From G963674685 sp964591275 (GTDB taxonomy: Bacteria; Lernaellota; Lernaellaia; JACKCT01): a stretch of DNA of 22,423 nucleotides. Location of the stretch: assembly GCA_964591275.1 (NCBI GenBank), contig CAZQAE010000077.1, forward strand, positions 1 through 22,423, read 5' to 3'. A program made the translations under genes and the position numbers. The notes beneath the pieces are model-generated. The model saw only the letters and a list, made by a program, of their open reading frames with translations, did no database searches and was not told the origin of the DNA. This document shows, in pieces, positions 1 to 8,041 of this stretch. How positions within the stretch are numbered: position 1 is the stretch's first letter; each line of letters starts with the position of its first letter.

Positions 1-167
1 CAAGGTTTCACAAATAGGCGTTGATGGTGCGGGATTTTGAAAATCGCCATTTTCCCATTCATGAAATGCCGAATTTTCCTAGCCCCACGACAATTCCTGG
101 GACAATAAATTCCGATGGCCGTTTACACGCCGTCATGTTTGCGATAAGCATGTTTTCAAGAAAAGGA

Positions 168-188
168 ATGGCTAAATCATCTTCATGA
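168..188 (+). other. Possible six-codon leader ORF before the sulfatase gene
   Basis: An AAAAGGA motif is followed directly by an ATG at 168 that opens a six-codon frame (MAKSSS) ending in TGA at 186-188. This lies one base before the ATG at 190 taken as the sulfatase start. The sulfatase ATG itself has no good ribosome binding site at the usual distance, so the small frame could feed ribosomes to it by translational coupling. It may equally be chance. Confidence 0.2.
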
Positions 189-189
189 C

Positions 190-2124
190 ATGATCAACAA
201 CGTCAAAGACAAAAAAATGAGGCCTTGGCAAGGCGCCTGGAACCTTCTTCTTGTCTCGATAGCGGCTTCGGCCGCCGTCGGCGGGTTGCAAGCGCTTATC
301 AAGGTCGTTCGGCACGGTTATATGGCGCGAAACCTGCCGAATGTCGCCTATACGCTTTTCCGCGAGGAGATTGGACTGGGCGCGGTTCGAGGCGTTTTTG
401 CGGGCTTGACGCTGACAATATTTTTCGCATTGGCCAAACGGATTGTCCGCAACAAGCGGCGACGATTGCGCTCCTACGCCTTCACGCCCCTTTTTATTAT
501 CGGCATTATGATACTTGTCAGTTTCATCGTCACGCTGACCATGCGCAACAATCTCGCCGGACCGATGGCTGGACATCTTTCCATGCGCGTGGTCGTTTTG
601 CGTGCCATCTGGCCAATGATCTCCGATGCCGCCACCGTTCCCAATTCCGTATTATCCTTCGTATCGCTGATCATGTTGACCACATCCTTTTTGCTCGCCG
701 CAGGCATGGAACGTCTCATTTTTCGCAAAAAGCCAAAGGAGGCGCCATCACGACAATGGGGCTACATCCCCAGCGTCGGAGCCTTCGGCGTACTGATGTT
801 GCTGGCCGTCGCCTATCGGTTTATGGCTCCCGAGCCGCACGATGAAAATGCGCCGGATATCATTTTTATCAGTATCGACACTTTGCGTGCTGATCATCTG
901 AGCTGCTATGGATATCATCGTCGCACTTCGCCCAACCTGGACATGCTGGCCGAAGAAGGGATATTGGTTGAGCAGCATATTTCCCACTCGCCGTGGACCC
1001 TTCCCACGCATATCAGCATGTTCACGGGCCTTATGCCATTCGAACACGGCGTCACAACAATCAACCGCGCACTGTCGCCTCGGAAACTCGTCATAACCGA
1101 ATACCTCAAGGAGAAGGGATACAGGACGGCGGCCTTCGTCACGAACGTCTTGTTGAGTCCTACTTTCGGCTACGGATCAGGCGTTGACCACTATGTATTC
1201 AAAGCCGATTTTCCGGCAGGCGACATCCTGCCGCGCGCGTCGCGGTGGTTTGCAAAAACCCGCACTCCCGCATTTGCATTCATCCACCTCTATGATCCCC
1301 ATTATCCCTACAAGCCCAAACAGGACGTGCGCGGCGCATTCGCTAAGTCTTCAGACGATCTTGACAATATCATGGCCAAACCTTTTTTCGAGTTCGCCAA
1401 GGCGGCCATGAATTTCAATGAGATGCAAAAAGAGGCTGTCATTGCCCGCTACGACGAAGAAATCCTATACGTTGACACGCAATTGGGGATTTTTTTCAAC
1501 AAACTGCGCGCCATGGGACGATACCGAGATGCGTGGATAATCGTTACTTCTGATCATGGCGAGGAATTTTCCGACCATGGCCTATGGGGTCATTCGATAA
1601 CCTTATTCGAGGAAATGCTTCACGTGCCATTGATCATCAAGCCGCCAGGGGAAGCTTGCTCTGGCTATCGCCTGTCAGGATCACCCATCCCGCAAAAGGC
1701 GCTTTTCAATCTTATGACAAACGCCTCGGTCCTTCCTGAATCCGAAATGGCGGACCTTTCGTGCAAAGACGGAAAACCGCCGCGATTCCTCGAAAGGCTC
1801 ATTGCGACAGATGGCATTCTCGCCGAAAGCGAAGCCTTTGCACCGCATCGTTTCGCCATTCGTAAAGATGGCATGAAGCTGATCGAACCCTTTGAATTCA
1901 GCATGAAGCATTTTGAAGTGCGCAGGGATTGGGAACTCTACGACCTGAAAACCGACTCGAGGGAACAGCAAAATATTTACGTTCCGAACGCTGCCCCGGA
2001 TATTGCGAAAATCATTGAATCCGCTAATGCCAAGCGTGAAAATACATCAGAGGACAGCTTTCGCCAAGCCGATGTATCGGATCAGCAAAAAGGCAATCTG
2101 AAGGCCTTGGGCTATTTACAATAA
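190..2124 (+). CDS. Membrane-anchored sulfatase-like hydrolase/transferase (alkaline phosphatase superfamily), Thr at nucleophile position
   Basis: This is a 644-residue protein with about five hydrophobic membrane segments (near residues 17-38, 66-86, 98-118, 150-175 and 191-212), followed by a soluble sulfatase-type domain, probably outside the cytoplasmic membrane. Metal-site motifs are visible: IFISIDTLRAD with D230, and SDHGEEFSDHG with D455 and H456. The position that holds the formylglycine Cys or Ser of true sulfatases (C/S-x-P-x-R) reads T270-L-P-T-H274. A formylglycine sulfatase is therefore unlikely. Thr is the nucleophile in phosphoethanolamine and phosphoglycerol transferases of the same superfamily, so a transfer or phosphodiesterase reaction on an envelope substrate is possible. 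The substrate is unknown. ATG 190 is the first in-frame ATG after a stop at 145; ATG 217 is an alternative. The 3' end overlaps the convergent wecB by 13 bases. Confidence 0.85.
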   Translation: MINNVKDKKMRPWQGAWNLLLVSIAASAAVGGLQALIKVVRHGYMARNLPNVAYTLFREEIGLGAVRGVFAGLTLTIFFALAKRIVRNKRRRLRSYAFTPLFIIGIMILVSFIVTLTMRNNLAGPMAGHLSMRVVVLRAIWPMISDAATVPNSVLSFVSLIMLTTSFLLAAGMERLIFRKKPKEAPSRQWGYIPSVGAFGVLMLLAVAYRFMAPEPHDENAPDIIFISIDTLRADHLSCYGYHRRTSPNLDMLAEEGILVEQHISHSPWTLPTHISMFTGLMPFEHGVTTINRALSPRKLVITEYLKEKGYRTAAFVTNVLLSPTFGYGSGVDHYVFKADFPAGDILPRASRWFAKTRTPAFAFIHLYDPHYPYKPKQDVRGAFAKSSDDLDNIMAKPFFEFAKAAMNFNEMQKEAVIARYDEEILYVDTQLGIFFNKLRAMGRYRDAWIIVTSDHGEEFSDHGLWGHSITLFEEMLHVPLIIKPPGEACSGYRLSGSPIPQKALFNLMTNASVLPESEMADLSCKDGKPPRFLERLIATDGILAESEAFAPHRFAIRKDGMKLIEPFEFSMKHFEVRRDWELYDLKTDSREQQNIYVPNAAPDIAKIIESANAKRENTSEDSFRQADVSDQQKGNLKALGYLQ

Positions 2125-3218
2125 CGCGGCAGGATTTCGGCGATGCGCTTTGAGGCGTTTCCATCGCCGTAGGGATTTGTGGTGCCGGACATCTTCCGAT
2201 AAACCTGCTCATCATCCAAAAGCTCCCGGGTCGTTTCGATGATTGCGCGTTTGTCCGTTCCAACGAGGCGCACCGTTCCTGCGGCAATCCCTTCGGGCCT
2301 TTCAGTCTTCTCGCGCATAACCAAAACAGGTTTTCCCAGCGATGGCGCCTCTTCCTGGATCCCGCCGGAATCGGTGAGGATAACAGTCGCCTTTTTCATA
2401 AGATGCACGAATGGTTCGTAATCCATCGGCTCGATCAGGTGAACATTGTCAAGACCTTGCAGTATGTCGCTGACCGGCTTGCGCACATTGGGATTCAGGT
2501 GCACGGGATAAACAAGCGCAGCATCGGGATAGCATTGAGCCAGTTCCCGTACGGCCTCGCACATATGCAAAAAGGGCTGACCGAAACTCTCGCGCCGATG
2601 CGCCGTAATAAGAATGACGCGCTCAGGCAAATTAAGGAGGATCGGATCTTCGAAGGCGAAGGGCCTTGCAGCCACGTCCAGCAAAGCATCAATAACGGTG
2701 TTGCCCGTAACGTAAATATCTTTTTCGCAAAAACCCTCGACTAGAAGATTATTTCGGGACCCTTCCGTCGGCGCCAGATGAACCGTTGTCAGCCTGGAAC
2801 TCAACTGCCTGTTGATTTCCTCGGGGAAAGGGGAATAACGGTCATGCGTGCGCAAGCCCGCCTCCACGTGGGCCACGGGAATTTTTCGATGAAAAGCCGC
2901 CAGTGCGCCGACGAAGGTTGTTGTCGTATCGCCTTGCACGATCACCACATCCGGATTCAAATCGTCCATAACCTTGCCGATGCCTTCAATAGCACGGGAC
3001 ACAATCCGGTCCAGGCTCTGATTCGGACTCATAATATTCAGGTCGGCGTCGGGGCGAATATCAAAGAGATTCAAAACCTGATCCAGCATCTGCCGGTGCT
3101 GCGCGGTCACTCCAACTTTGACGTCGTAAGTATCCGAACGCCTAGCCAATTCTTTCACCACGGGAGCCAGTTTTATCGCCTCTGGCCTGGTTCCGAACAC
3201 AAAAAGCGCTGAAATCAA
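2112..3218 (-). CDS. wecB: UDP-N-acetylglucosamine 2-epimerase (non-hydrolysing)
   Basis: The enzyme interconverts UDP-GlcNAc and UDP-ManNAc in the cytoplasm, supplying ManNAc or ManNAcA for surface polysaccharide. The 368-residue length is normal for the family. Motifs appear in order: FGTRPE (8-13), VQGDTTT (94-100), HVEAGLRT (117-124), PFPEEINRQ (130-138), HRRESFG (207-213), YPVHLNPNVR (237-246) and DSGGIQEEAPSLGKP (283-297), the last being the UDP-binding loop. The start codon is TTG at 3218. Family members begin at this point (residues preceding FGTRPEA), and a GGGAG site lies just upstream, so the TTG is well supported. A promoter-like sequence lies about 30 bases upstream. No other polysaccharide genes adjoin it, so the pathway it feeds is not shown here. 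Confidence 0.95.
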   Translation of the reverse strand: MISALFVFGTRPEAIKLAPVVKELARRSDTYDVKVGVTAQHRQMLDQVLNLFDIRPDADLNIMSPNQSLDRIVSRAIEGIGKVMDDLNPDVVIVQGDTTTTFVGALAAFHRKIPVAHVEAGLRTHDRYSPFPEEINRQLSSRLTTVHLAPTEGSRNNLLVEGFCEKDIYVTGNTVIDALLDVAARPFAFEDPILLNLPERVILITAHRRESFGQPFLHMCEAVRELAQCYPDAALVYPVHLNPNVRKPVSDILQGLDNVHLIEPMDYEPFVHLMKKATVILTDSGGIQEEAPSLGKPVLVMREKTERPEGIAAGTVRLVGTDKRAIIETTRELLDDEQVYRKMSGTTNPYGDGNASKRIAEILPRYCK

Positions 3219-3248
3219 TGTATTTTCTCCCTTTGAAAAACCCGACGC

Positions 3249-3278
3249 ATCATAATGGTATTTTTTTTATGCCGTCAA
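3249..3278 (-). promoter_or_regulatory. Candidate sigma70-type promoter for wecB
   Basis: On the minus strand a TTGACG -35 box (3273-3278) and a TATGAT -10 box (3249-3254) are separated by 18 bases, most of them an A-rich tract. The predicted start lies about 20-25 bases before the TTG start codon of wecB, leaving room for the GGGAG ribosome binding site. Confidence 0.5.
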
Positions 3279-3303
3279 TTTTTAATGGAATTCTTGTCGC
3301 ACG

Positions 3304-3342
3304 ACAAAAAAAGGCCGGCGCCACGAATTGGGCCGGCCTTTA
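3304..3342 (-). terminator. Rho-independent terminator of the OmpA-family gene
   Basis: A perfect 9-bp stem, AAGGCCGGC (3311-3319) with GCCGGCCTT (3332-3340), encloses a 12-base loop. Read on the minus strand it is followed by a run of seven T residues (the A tract at 3306-3312). It lies about 20 bases beyond the stop codon of the OmpA-family gene and separates that gene from wecB. Confidence 0.85.
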
Positions 3343-3359
3343 GTACGATTTGCGTTGAA

Positions 3360-5198
3360 CTATTCTTCGAAGATGAACTCGACACGACGGTTTTTCTCAC
3401 GTCCCGCCTCGGTATCGTTGTCGGCAACGGGCTTCTGGTATCCATAACCGATTGCTTCCAAGAGGTCGCCGGAGATGCCCTTGCTGCTCAAATATTTCAT
3501 CACCGATTCGGTACGGCGCTGTGAAAGTTTCTGATTGTAGGTCCTGTGCAACTCGTCATCCTCGCGTTCCTGGGAAGTGTGGCCTTCGATGAGAATCTTC
3601 TTGAATCCGCCTTCGGCTTCCTTGCGCCTAATCTTCTTGATCACGTCATCCAGGATCGGAAAGGATGCGGGCCTCAATTTGGCCTTGTCGTAATCGAATT
3701 GAATCTTTCCAATCTGCACGATCATTTGTCGCAAATAAATCGTATGAGCGTTCTTTTTCTCCGATTCAATCGTGAACTCGGTATCGACGCGTTCGTAACC
3801 CATGGCCATACCGGAAATCATATATTTCCCGGAATCAACTTTGTCGCTTTCAAATTTTCCGTCAGGAAGCTTGGCAGGCTTGATCTTGTTGGTATCGAGA
3901 TTCTTCATAATCAGGACAGCATCTTTGATCGGCGTGCTGTCTTTCTTGTAAAGAATGTTGACTTCAATCGTCGTAGATTTTGGAAGCGGAAGAATCTGAA
4001 TCTTCACGTAGGTCTTTTTGCCAACCAGGACAGTCCCTTTGCCGATCCCCGGTTTGTAGCCTTTGCGAAGGGCGACAAAAGTGAAATCGCCGGGATCCAC
4101 TTTTGCGCTGTATTCACCCATCTCATCGGTCTTCACGGCAAATTTCTTGACTTTGGTTGCGGCGATGGCCGGAGAACTCGGGCCTGCGACTTTCAGCTTG
4201 GTGATTATTGGCTGATTCTGTTCATCCACAACATTCACAATGATGGTGCCCTGCGTGGGGCCGAGGCAGCGCGGGAAGTAATCTATGCCGCCGAGCATGC
4301 GGTAGGCGGGCGCTCCGACGCCGCTGGTCGCGCCGCCGCCGCCACCGCCGATCACTCGGAATCCGCTGCCGAATTTATAACGGATGGTGCCAAGAACTTC
4401 GTTGGGATTGCTCTGGACCTTGGCGGTACTAGAAGTTATGTAATTGGTTCCGAACAATTCAAGCGAAGCGCTCAAGCCTCCGACAATCGTCCGACTCAAT
4501 CCGACGCCATAGATATACGCGTTGCCCATATCGGCACCGAACACTGCGCGTACGGGGCGAACCATATATCCGCCGTTGACGCCGATATTGACGATGCCTA
4601 TGTCCTTTTCCAAAATGAGCTTTCCGCCATAAACAGGCGTACCCTCGCCCAATAGGATTGTTGCATCGCCGGTTGGGAAATGGGTAAAACCGGCCAGGGC
4701 CAACCCCAGTCCGACGCTGGCTTCGCGCAGGACGCCCAGCTTGATTTCACCCTTGATGTCGCCAATAGTCGCTTTGTTTGAAAGCGTGGAGGCCTGGTTG
4801 GCTTTTTCTTCCGCGTCAGGATCAGCTCCGAGGTCTTCAAATTCCTTCATACGACCGACATGGTAGGGAACGTCAACGCCCAAACTCAACCAGGAAAAGG
4901 GCGAAACGGCGGCCACGAGGTTGCCGGTGTAAATGGAGTTGAGAAGACCGGCATTGAATTCCTCATCGGCCCTAAGTTCAACTACGCTGTTGGCATAGTT
5001 AAAATACAGCCCGAATCCATAGCACATTCTATCGAGCGTGTGCGCATCTTCCAGTGAAATGAAATTGCCGTTGAAGATGCTGGGGCGAAAAAGTTGAGCG
5101 TCGATACCCTCTCTGTCAGCCTCCTGGGCGAGAGCCGCTGTTGCTCCAACAGCCGAAAAAAGGATAAGTACCATTAGAAAAGTCAATGCACGTCGCAT
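3360..5198 (-). CDS. OmpA-family outer membrane protein with beta-barrel, two carrier/regulatory-type beta domains and peptidoglycan-binding domain
   Basis: This is a 612-residue secreted protein. A signal peptide with an ALA-QE cleavage site near residue 25 is followed by a long Gly/aromatic-rich stretch of alternating strands (about 30-310), probably an outer membrane barrel. Two segments of roughly 85 residues follow, resembling carboxypeptidase-regulatory-like or PEGA beta-sandwich domains (about 325-490). An OmpA C-terminal domain closes the protein, with IQFDYDKAKLRP, a GHT loop, NQKLSQRRTESV, IGYGYQKPVADN and NRRVEF. That domain normally binds peptidoglycan. The usual Asp of the GHTD loop, which contacts diaminopimelate, is Ser here (GHTSQERED). 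ATG 5198 is chosen because GGAG lies eight bases upstream and the signal peptide begins there; the reading frame extends further upstream only to a TTG without a good site. The gene is monocistronic, with a clear terminator. Confidence 0.85.
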   Translation of the reverse strand: MRRALTFLMVLILFSAVGATAALAQEADREGIDAQLFRPSIFNGNFISLEDAHTLDRMCYGFGLYFNYANSVVELRADEEFNAGLLNSIYTGNLVAAVSPFSWLSLGVDVPYHVGRMKEFEDLGADPDAEEKANQASTLSNKATIGDIKGEIKLGVLREASVGLGLALAGFTHFPTGDATILLGEGTPVYGGKLILEKDIGIVNIGVNGGYMVRPVRAVFGADMGNAYIYGVGLSRTIVGGLSASLELFGTNYITSSTAKVQSNPNEVLGTIRYKFGSGFRVIGGGGGGATSGVGAPAYRMLGGIDYFPRCLGPTQGTIIVNVVDEQNQPIITKLKVAGPSSPAIAATKVKKFAVKTDEMGEYSAKVDPGDFTFVALRKGYKPGIGKGTVLVGKKTYVKIQILPLPKSTTIEVNILYKKDSTPIKDAVLIMKNLDTNKIKPAKLPDGKFESDKVDSGKYMISGMAMGYERVDTEFTIESEKKNAHTIYLRQMIVQIGKIQFDYDKAKLRPASFPILDDVIKKIRRKEAEGGFKKILIEGHTSQEREDDELHRTYNQKLSQRRTESVMKYLSSKGISGDLLEAIGYGYQKPVADNDTEAGREKNRRVEFIFEE

Positions 5199-5523
5199 AC
5201 TGTAACTCCGTGTCGTCAAGCGCGGGGGAATGTTCAATTTCCGAATACGGTCAATCGATTAAATCCCTACACGACCGATAGAAACCGCCCGGCTAGGAGA
5301 TAATAACCTGCCGAACATTTATCACAGGCCGAAAAGGATAGCAAGGTTTGTTGCATTTTTTCGTTCCTTGAAAAAACGTCTTGTGTGATGGGACGCTCAG
5401 GTGTTAAATGACGAAGTGGTCGTCCTGTAAAACAATGTGTTCGCAGCCAAAATTCCGATCCGTAATGAATTTTAGTTTGAAGAATCGGCAGCGGCAAATT
5501 TTATAGCCAAAGAGGATCGATAA
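5199..5523. other. Divergent intergenic region between the OmpA-family gene and the Cys-rich lipoprotein
   Basis: This gap of about 325 bases holds the start regions of two divergent genes. I see no coding frame of note. A short AT-only hairpin (TTTTTTC at 5356-5362 with GAAAAAA at 5370-5376) is present. A GAGG ribosome binding site lies about ten bases before the plus-strand ATG at 5524. No convincing -35/-10 pair is seen on either strand. Confidence 0.5.
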
Positions 5524-5838
5524 ATGAACAAAATATGGCCCTTCAAAATGATGGTCCTTTTCTTCATATTCATAGGATTTTTCCTGGCTGCGTCGTGCGA
5601 TAGCGACGACGATGATGATAACGACGACAATGATGAGAAAGACGATGATCAACAAGACCCTGCGCAATGCGAGGAGGGACTGGTGAATATGACCTGCCTG
5701 GAATACTGCATCTGCCTGCGCAACGCATGCCTGGAACATTTCCCAAAAGGTGAATGCAATGAAGAGATGTGTAAATGTTCCGACCAGTTCGGCTGCCTGT
5801 ATGACTCCGTCGTCGAAACCTATGAGTGCTACCTGTAG
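5524..5838 (+). CDS. Small Cys-rich lipoprotein with Asp/Asn-rich linker
   Basis: This 104-residue protein starts with a lipoprotein signal peptide (hydrophobic 9-23, lipobox AASC with lipidated C25). An acidic linker of mostly Asp with some Asn, Glu and Lys follows (about 26-43), then a compact domain of about 55 residues with ten cysteines. The even number of cysteines, together with export, suggests up to five disulfides or metal binding. The acidic run next to the lipid anchor could act as a spacer, and Asp at +2 (Cys-Asp) would favour inner-membrane retention if enterobacterial sorting rules apply. The GAGG site upstream supports the start. The gene ends six bases before the acyltransferase start, so the two are probably co-transcribed. 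I do not recognise a named family. Confidence 0.75.
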   Translation: MNKIWPFKMMVLFFIFIGFFLAASCDSDDDDDNDDNDEKDDDQQDPAQCEEGLVNMTCLEYCICLRNACLEHFPKGECNEEMCKCSDQFGCLYDSVVETYECYL

Positions 5839-5844
5839 AGAAAA

Positions 5845-6609
5845 ATGAACCCTTTTTGGTCGCATGCGCGTTTTTATCTGGCTTTTTCCGGGGTGGTGCT
5901 GTCAGCTCTTGTTCACGGCGTCCAATTCTATGCCTTCGGATTTTTCTTTCCGCGTTACGTATATCGACTCGCGCAGGTGTGGATGCAGATGTGGGTGGAT
6001 ATTTACGGCGCAAGGATATTCACTTTAGGCATGACTCGACCAAAGTGGGACGAGCCGTGCGTTCTCGTCAGCAATCATTTGAGCTACATGGACATCCCCG
6101 CCCTTTTTCTGACGGCGCCTATCCATATCCATTTCATTGCGATGAAGGAACTGGAGAAAGTGCCCATTATCGGGCACTCGATGAAGGTCATGCAGATGGT
6201 CTTCATTGATCGCAAAAGTGGTGGAAAGGCGGCTTACGACGCGCTGGACGAAGCGGCGGAAAAAATTTGGAAGGGTCGTCAGTTGCTTTCGTTTCCGGAA
6301 GGCGGGATCAGTCGCGACGGCAACATCGGACCTTTCAAAAAAGGACTTTTCAGGCTGGCGGTTAAAGCGAAGGTCCCTATAGTGCCGGTTCTCATTCGCG
6401 GAACCGGCGATGTGATGGACTGCATCCATAAAAAGAGTAAAGCTGGCGACGTAGAGGTAGAGTTTTTGGACCCCGTGTCCACCACCGGGTACTCAGAAGA
6501 GAATATCCAGGATCTTATCGACAAGGTTCGCAGCCTTATGGTAGTGCGATACGGCAACGGATCGCTAACCGGCGAGGGCGTCGAATTCTACAAGGCTCCG
6601 TCTCGATAG
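5845..6609 (+). CDS. 1-acyl-sn-glycerol-3-phosphate acyltransferase (PlsC family)
   Basis: The protein transfers an acyl chain from acyl-ACP or acyl-CoA to lysophosphatidic acid, forming phosphatidic acid at the inner face of the cytoplasmic membrane. It has 254 residues, a normal length. An N-terminal hydrophobic segment (about 6-35) is followed by the catalytic HX4D box N77-H78-LSYM-D83, a middle motif around IGHSMKVMQMVFIDRKSGG and the FPEGG box at 150-154 (usually FPEGTRS), then the VPIVPVLIRG block. All four acyltransferase blocks can be seen. The start follows the lipoprotein stop by six bases. It faces the CheX-like gene tail to tail with a 22-base gap. Other lysophospholipid or ornithine-lipid acyltransferases share these motifs, so the exact acceptor is not certain. 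Confidence 0.88.
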   Translation: MNPFWSHARFYLAFSGVVLSALVHGVQFYAFGFFFPRYVYRLAQVWMQMWVDIYGARIFTLGMTRPKWDEPCVLVSNHLSYMDIPALFLTAPIHIHFIAMKELEKVPIIGHSMKVMQMVFIDRKSGGKAAYDALDEAAEKIWKGRQLLSFPEGGISRDGNIGPFKKGLFRLAVKAKVPIVPVLIRGTGDVMDCIHKKSKAGDVEVEFLDPVSTTGYSEENIQDLIDKVRSLMVVRYGNGSLTGEGVEFYKAPSR

Positions 6610-6631
6610 CAGATATCGACAATAGCTCATT

Positions 6632-7156
6632 CTACTGCTCAATGATGTTGAATTCAACGAAAAATGGGCCGTCCGCCGTAGTGAAGGGAATGATGATGGG
6701 TTTATCGCCGGGTGGACGCGCTATACGGATATTGTTTCCAATGAGAACGGTTGGCACGGCCATTCCGAATTTATAGCCCATTTTACTCAGCGCACCTTTC
6801 GCTCCCCCCATGACCATATTTGTAATTTCACCAACAGCGTCGACAACATCGTCATTGATCTCGGCGAGTAGTTCGCCGAACATATTGGAAACAATCCCCA
6901 GCACGCAGGATTTGCTGAAACTCATGGCGAGATAGCCTTTTGCTTTTTCACCCGGCATTCCGACAAATCCCGTGATGTCGCCAACCGAACGTTTCTCTTC
7001 GAGGCTGGGCCCCGTTGTTGCAGCCTCTGTCATGGCCATAGTGCCAAGGACATTCCATGTGGACAGGATAAAAGGAGCGGCAAGGTCATTCATACGTGTC
7101 ACGATATCGTCCTTATTTTGAAGTCGGCCTCTTGTTTTCTGCGGGGATGCGACCAT
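6632..7156 (-). CDS. CheX/CheC-like chemotaxis phosphatase domain protein
   Basis: This is a 174-residue protein with the CheC/CheX/FliY active-site pattern: D106-x3-E110-x2-N113 followed about 21 residues later by P135 (within VVDAVGEITNMVMGGAK and AVPTVLIG). In this family Glu and Asn position water to dephosphorylate CheY-P. The block NMFGEL...INDDVVDAVGEITNM is typical of CheX. No chemotaxis or flagellar gene lies beside it, so it may act on a response regulator encoded elsewhere. The first ATG (7156) has only a weak ribosome site. ATG 7093 (residue 22) begins close to the normal CheX N-terminus and is a fair alternative, because the first 20 residues are basic and look non-homologous. 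Confidence 0.8.
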   Translation of the reverse strand: MVASPQKTRGRLQNKDDIVTRMNDLAAPFILSTWNVLGTMAMTEAATTGPSLEEKRSVGDITGFVGMPGEKAKGYLAMSFSKSCVLGIVSNMFGELLAEINDDVVDAVGEITNMVMGGAKGALSKMGYKFGMAVPTVLIGNNIRIARPPGDKPIIIPFTTADGPFFVEFNIIEQ

Positions 7157-7495
7157 ATCCGCACTTCGAATAAATCACCATTCCTCGATTACATTTGACT
7201 CTTTTATTTCACACTTAACCGAGTGAACTATAGCAGATGTCGAGGTTAAAAATAAAGCCCCTCCCCTTTTCGCCATAATCAGATGCGCAAGCGTTTGTGA
7301 GTTGACAGCCGTAGAATTATCCACTAAATTTTCATTTTGCTTCCCGTGTTTGGGAAAAATCTACACGCTGTTTTGCTGGAAAGTCATTCTTTGGAATTTA
7401 TGCGATCTAAAAACTTTTGTGTTTGTCCGAAAGCGAGATTTTTAAAAGATGAATCAGAAGAAGTACAATCAACCTTGATTGAAGGAAGGCGAAAA
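7157..7495. other. Divergent intergenic region with candidate cheX promoter
   Basis: This gap of about 339 bases is AT-rich. On the minus strand an extended -10 (TGC then TATAGT, bases 7227-7235) sits about 70 bases before the CheX-like gene start, but its -35 is poor. On the plus strand an open frame runs from 7337 into the lipoprotein. It lacks a ribosome site and its early residues do not resemble a protein family, so I treat it as non-coding leader. No RNA gene or terminator is evident. Confidence 0.4.
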
Positions 7496-7924
7496 ATGTC
7501 GTTTTTGAGACTAATGTTCCTGGCTGGTCTGGTGTTGGCGTTTTCTTTCATTGGATGTACTCAAAGCCCAGGCGGGAACGCCTTGCCGGCACCGCCGGCA
7601 CCGCCGGGAAATGCATCCGATATGGCAACCGGCGAAAGCCCTTCCGCACCGCCTGCGAACACTTTCGGTACGGCAACCGGCGAAAATCCTGGTGGCATAC
7701 CGCCGACTTTCGATCCGGAAGCCGGTAAGGCAGGCTATCCGCTTGGAGCAACGCCGCCCCCGATGCCCGACGGATCGATGCCTCCTCTTCCGGGAGCTCC
7801 GGCACCTCCGAACCCTGCTGATCCATCGGAAAATCCGCCAGCCCCTAATAATGGGCCTGGTGTGCCGCTTTCGCCCAAGGATTCTGGTAACACACCTCCT
7901 CCATTTGAAAAAACATCCGGATGA
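7496..7924 (+). CDS. Proline-rich lipoprotein
   Basis: ATG 7496 follows a GAAGGAAGG ribosome site and starts a lipoprotein signal peptide with lipobox FIGC (C21). The frame is open upstream to 7337, but those codons precede the signal and are not used in this reading. The remaining 120 residues are low complexity, rich in Pro, Gly, Ala and Asn, with no folded domain visible. A degenerate 16-residue unit occurs twice (ATGESPSAPP, then ATGENPGGIPP), matching a 48-base tandem duplication in the DNA. Such proteins often serve as flexible envelope spacers, but the role here is unknown. The Lys-rich lipoprotein gene follows after 117 bases, in the same orientation and before a common terminator, so they may share a transcript. 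Confidence 0.65.
   Translation: MSFLRLMFLAGLVLAFSFIGCTQSPGGNALPAPPAPPGNASDMATGESPSAPPANTFGTATGENPGGIPPTFDPEAGKAGYPLGATPPPMPDGSMPPLPGAPAPPNPADPSENPPAPNNGPGVPLSPKDSGNTPPPFEKTSG
7624..7685. repeat. 48-base degenerate tandem duplication inside the Pro-rich lipoprotein gene
   Basis: The 14-base string GGCAACCGGCGAAA occurs at 7624-7637 and again at 7672-7685, exactly 48 bases (16 codons) apart. Flanking codons encode similar residues (ASDMATGESPSAPPA and TFGTATGENPGGIPP), so it reads as an in-frame duplication that has since diverged. Confidence 0.7.
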
Positions 7925-8041
7925 GGTGAGGGAAAAAAAGGAGACACTGGCAAAGTGCTATTGTTTCAATGATGTCAATGTTGTAAATGGTCAATAAAGG
8001 ATCATTTCAAAATGCTGAAAGGCAACCCACAGGAGGAATCA

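Noticed and set aside
3546..4655. Plus-strand open frame of 369 codons opposite the OmpA-family gene
   Set aside because: The minus strand encodes a full OmpA-type protein with signal peptide, ribosome site and terminator; the antisense frame shows no domain.
7360..7385. Possible sigma54 -24/-12 promoter before the Pro-rich lipoprotein
   Set aside because: CACG and TTGC are present, but the spacing is one base too long and the GG of the -24 element is missing.
7337..7495. Upstream extension of the Pro-rich lipoprotein frame
   Set aside because: There is no ribosome site at the upstream ATG, and a signal peptide with a good site begins at 7496.
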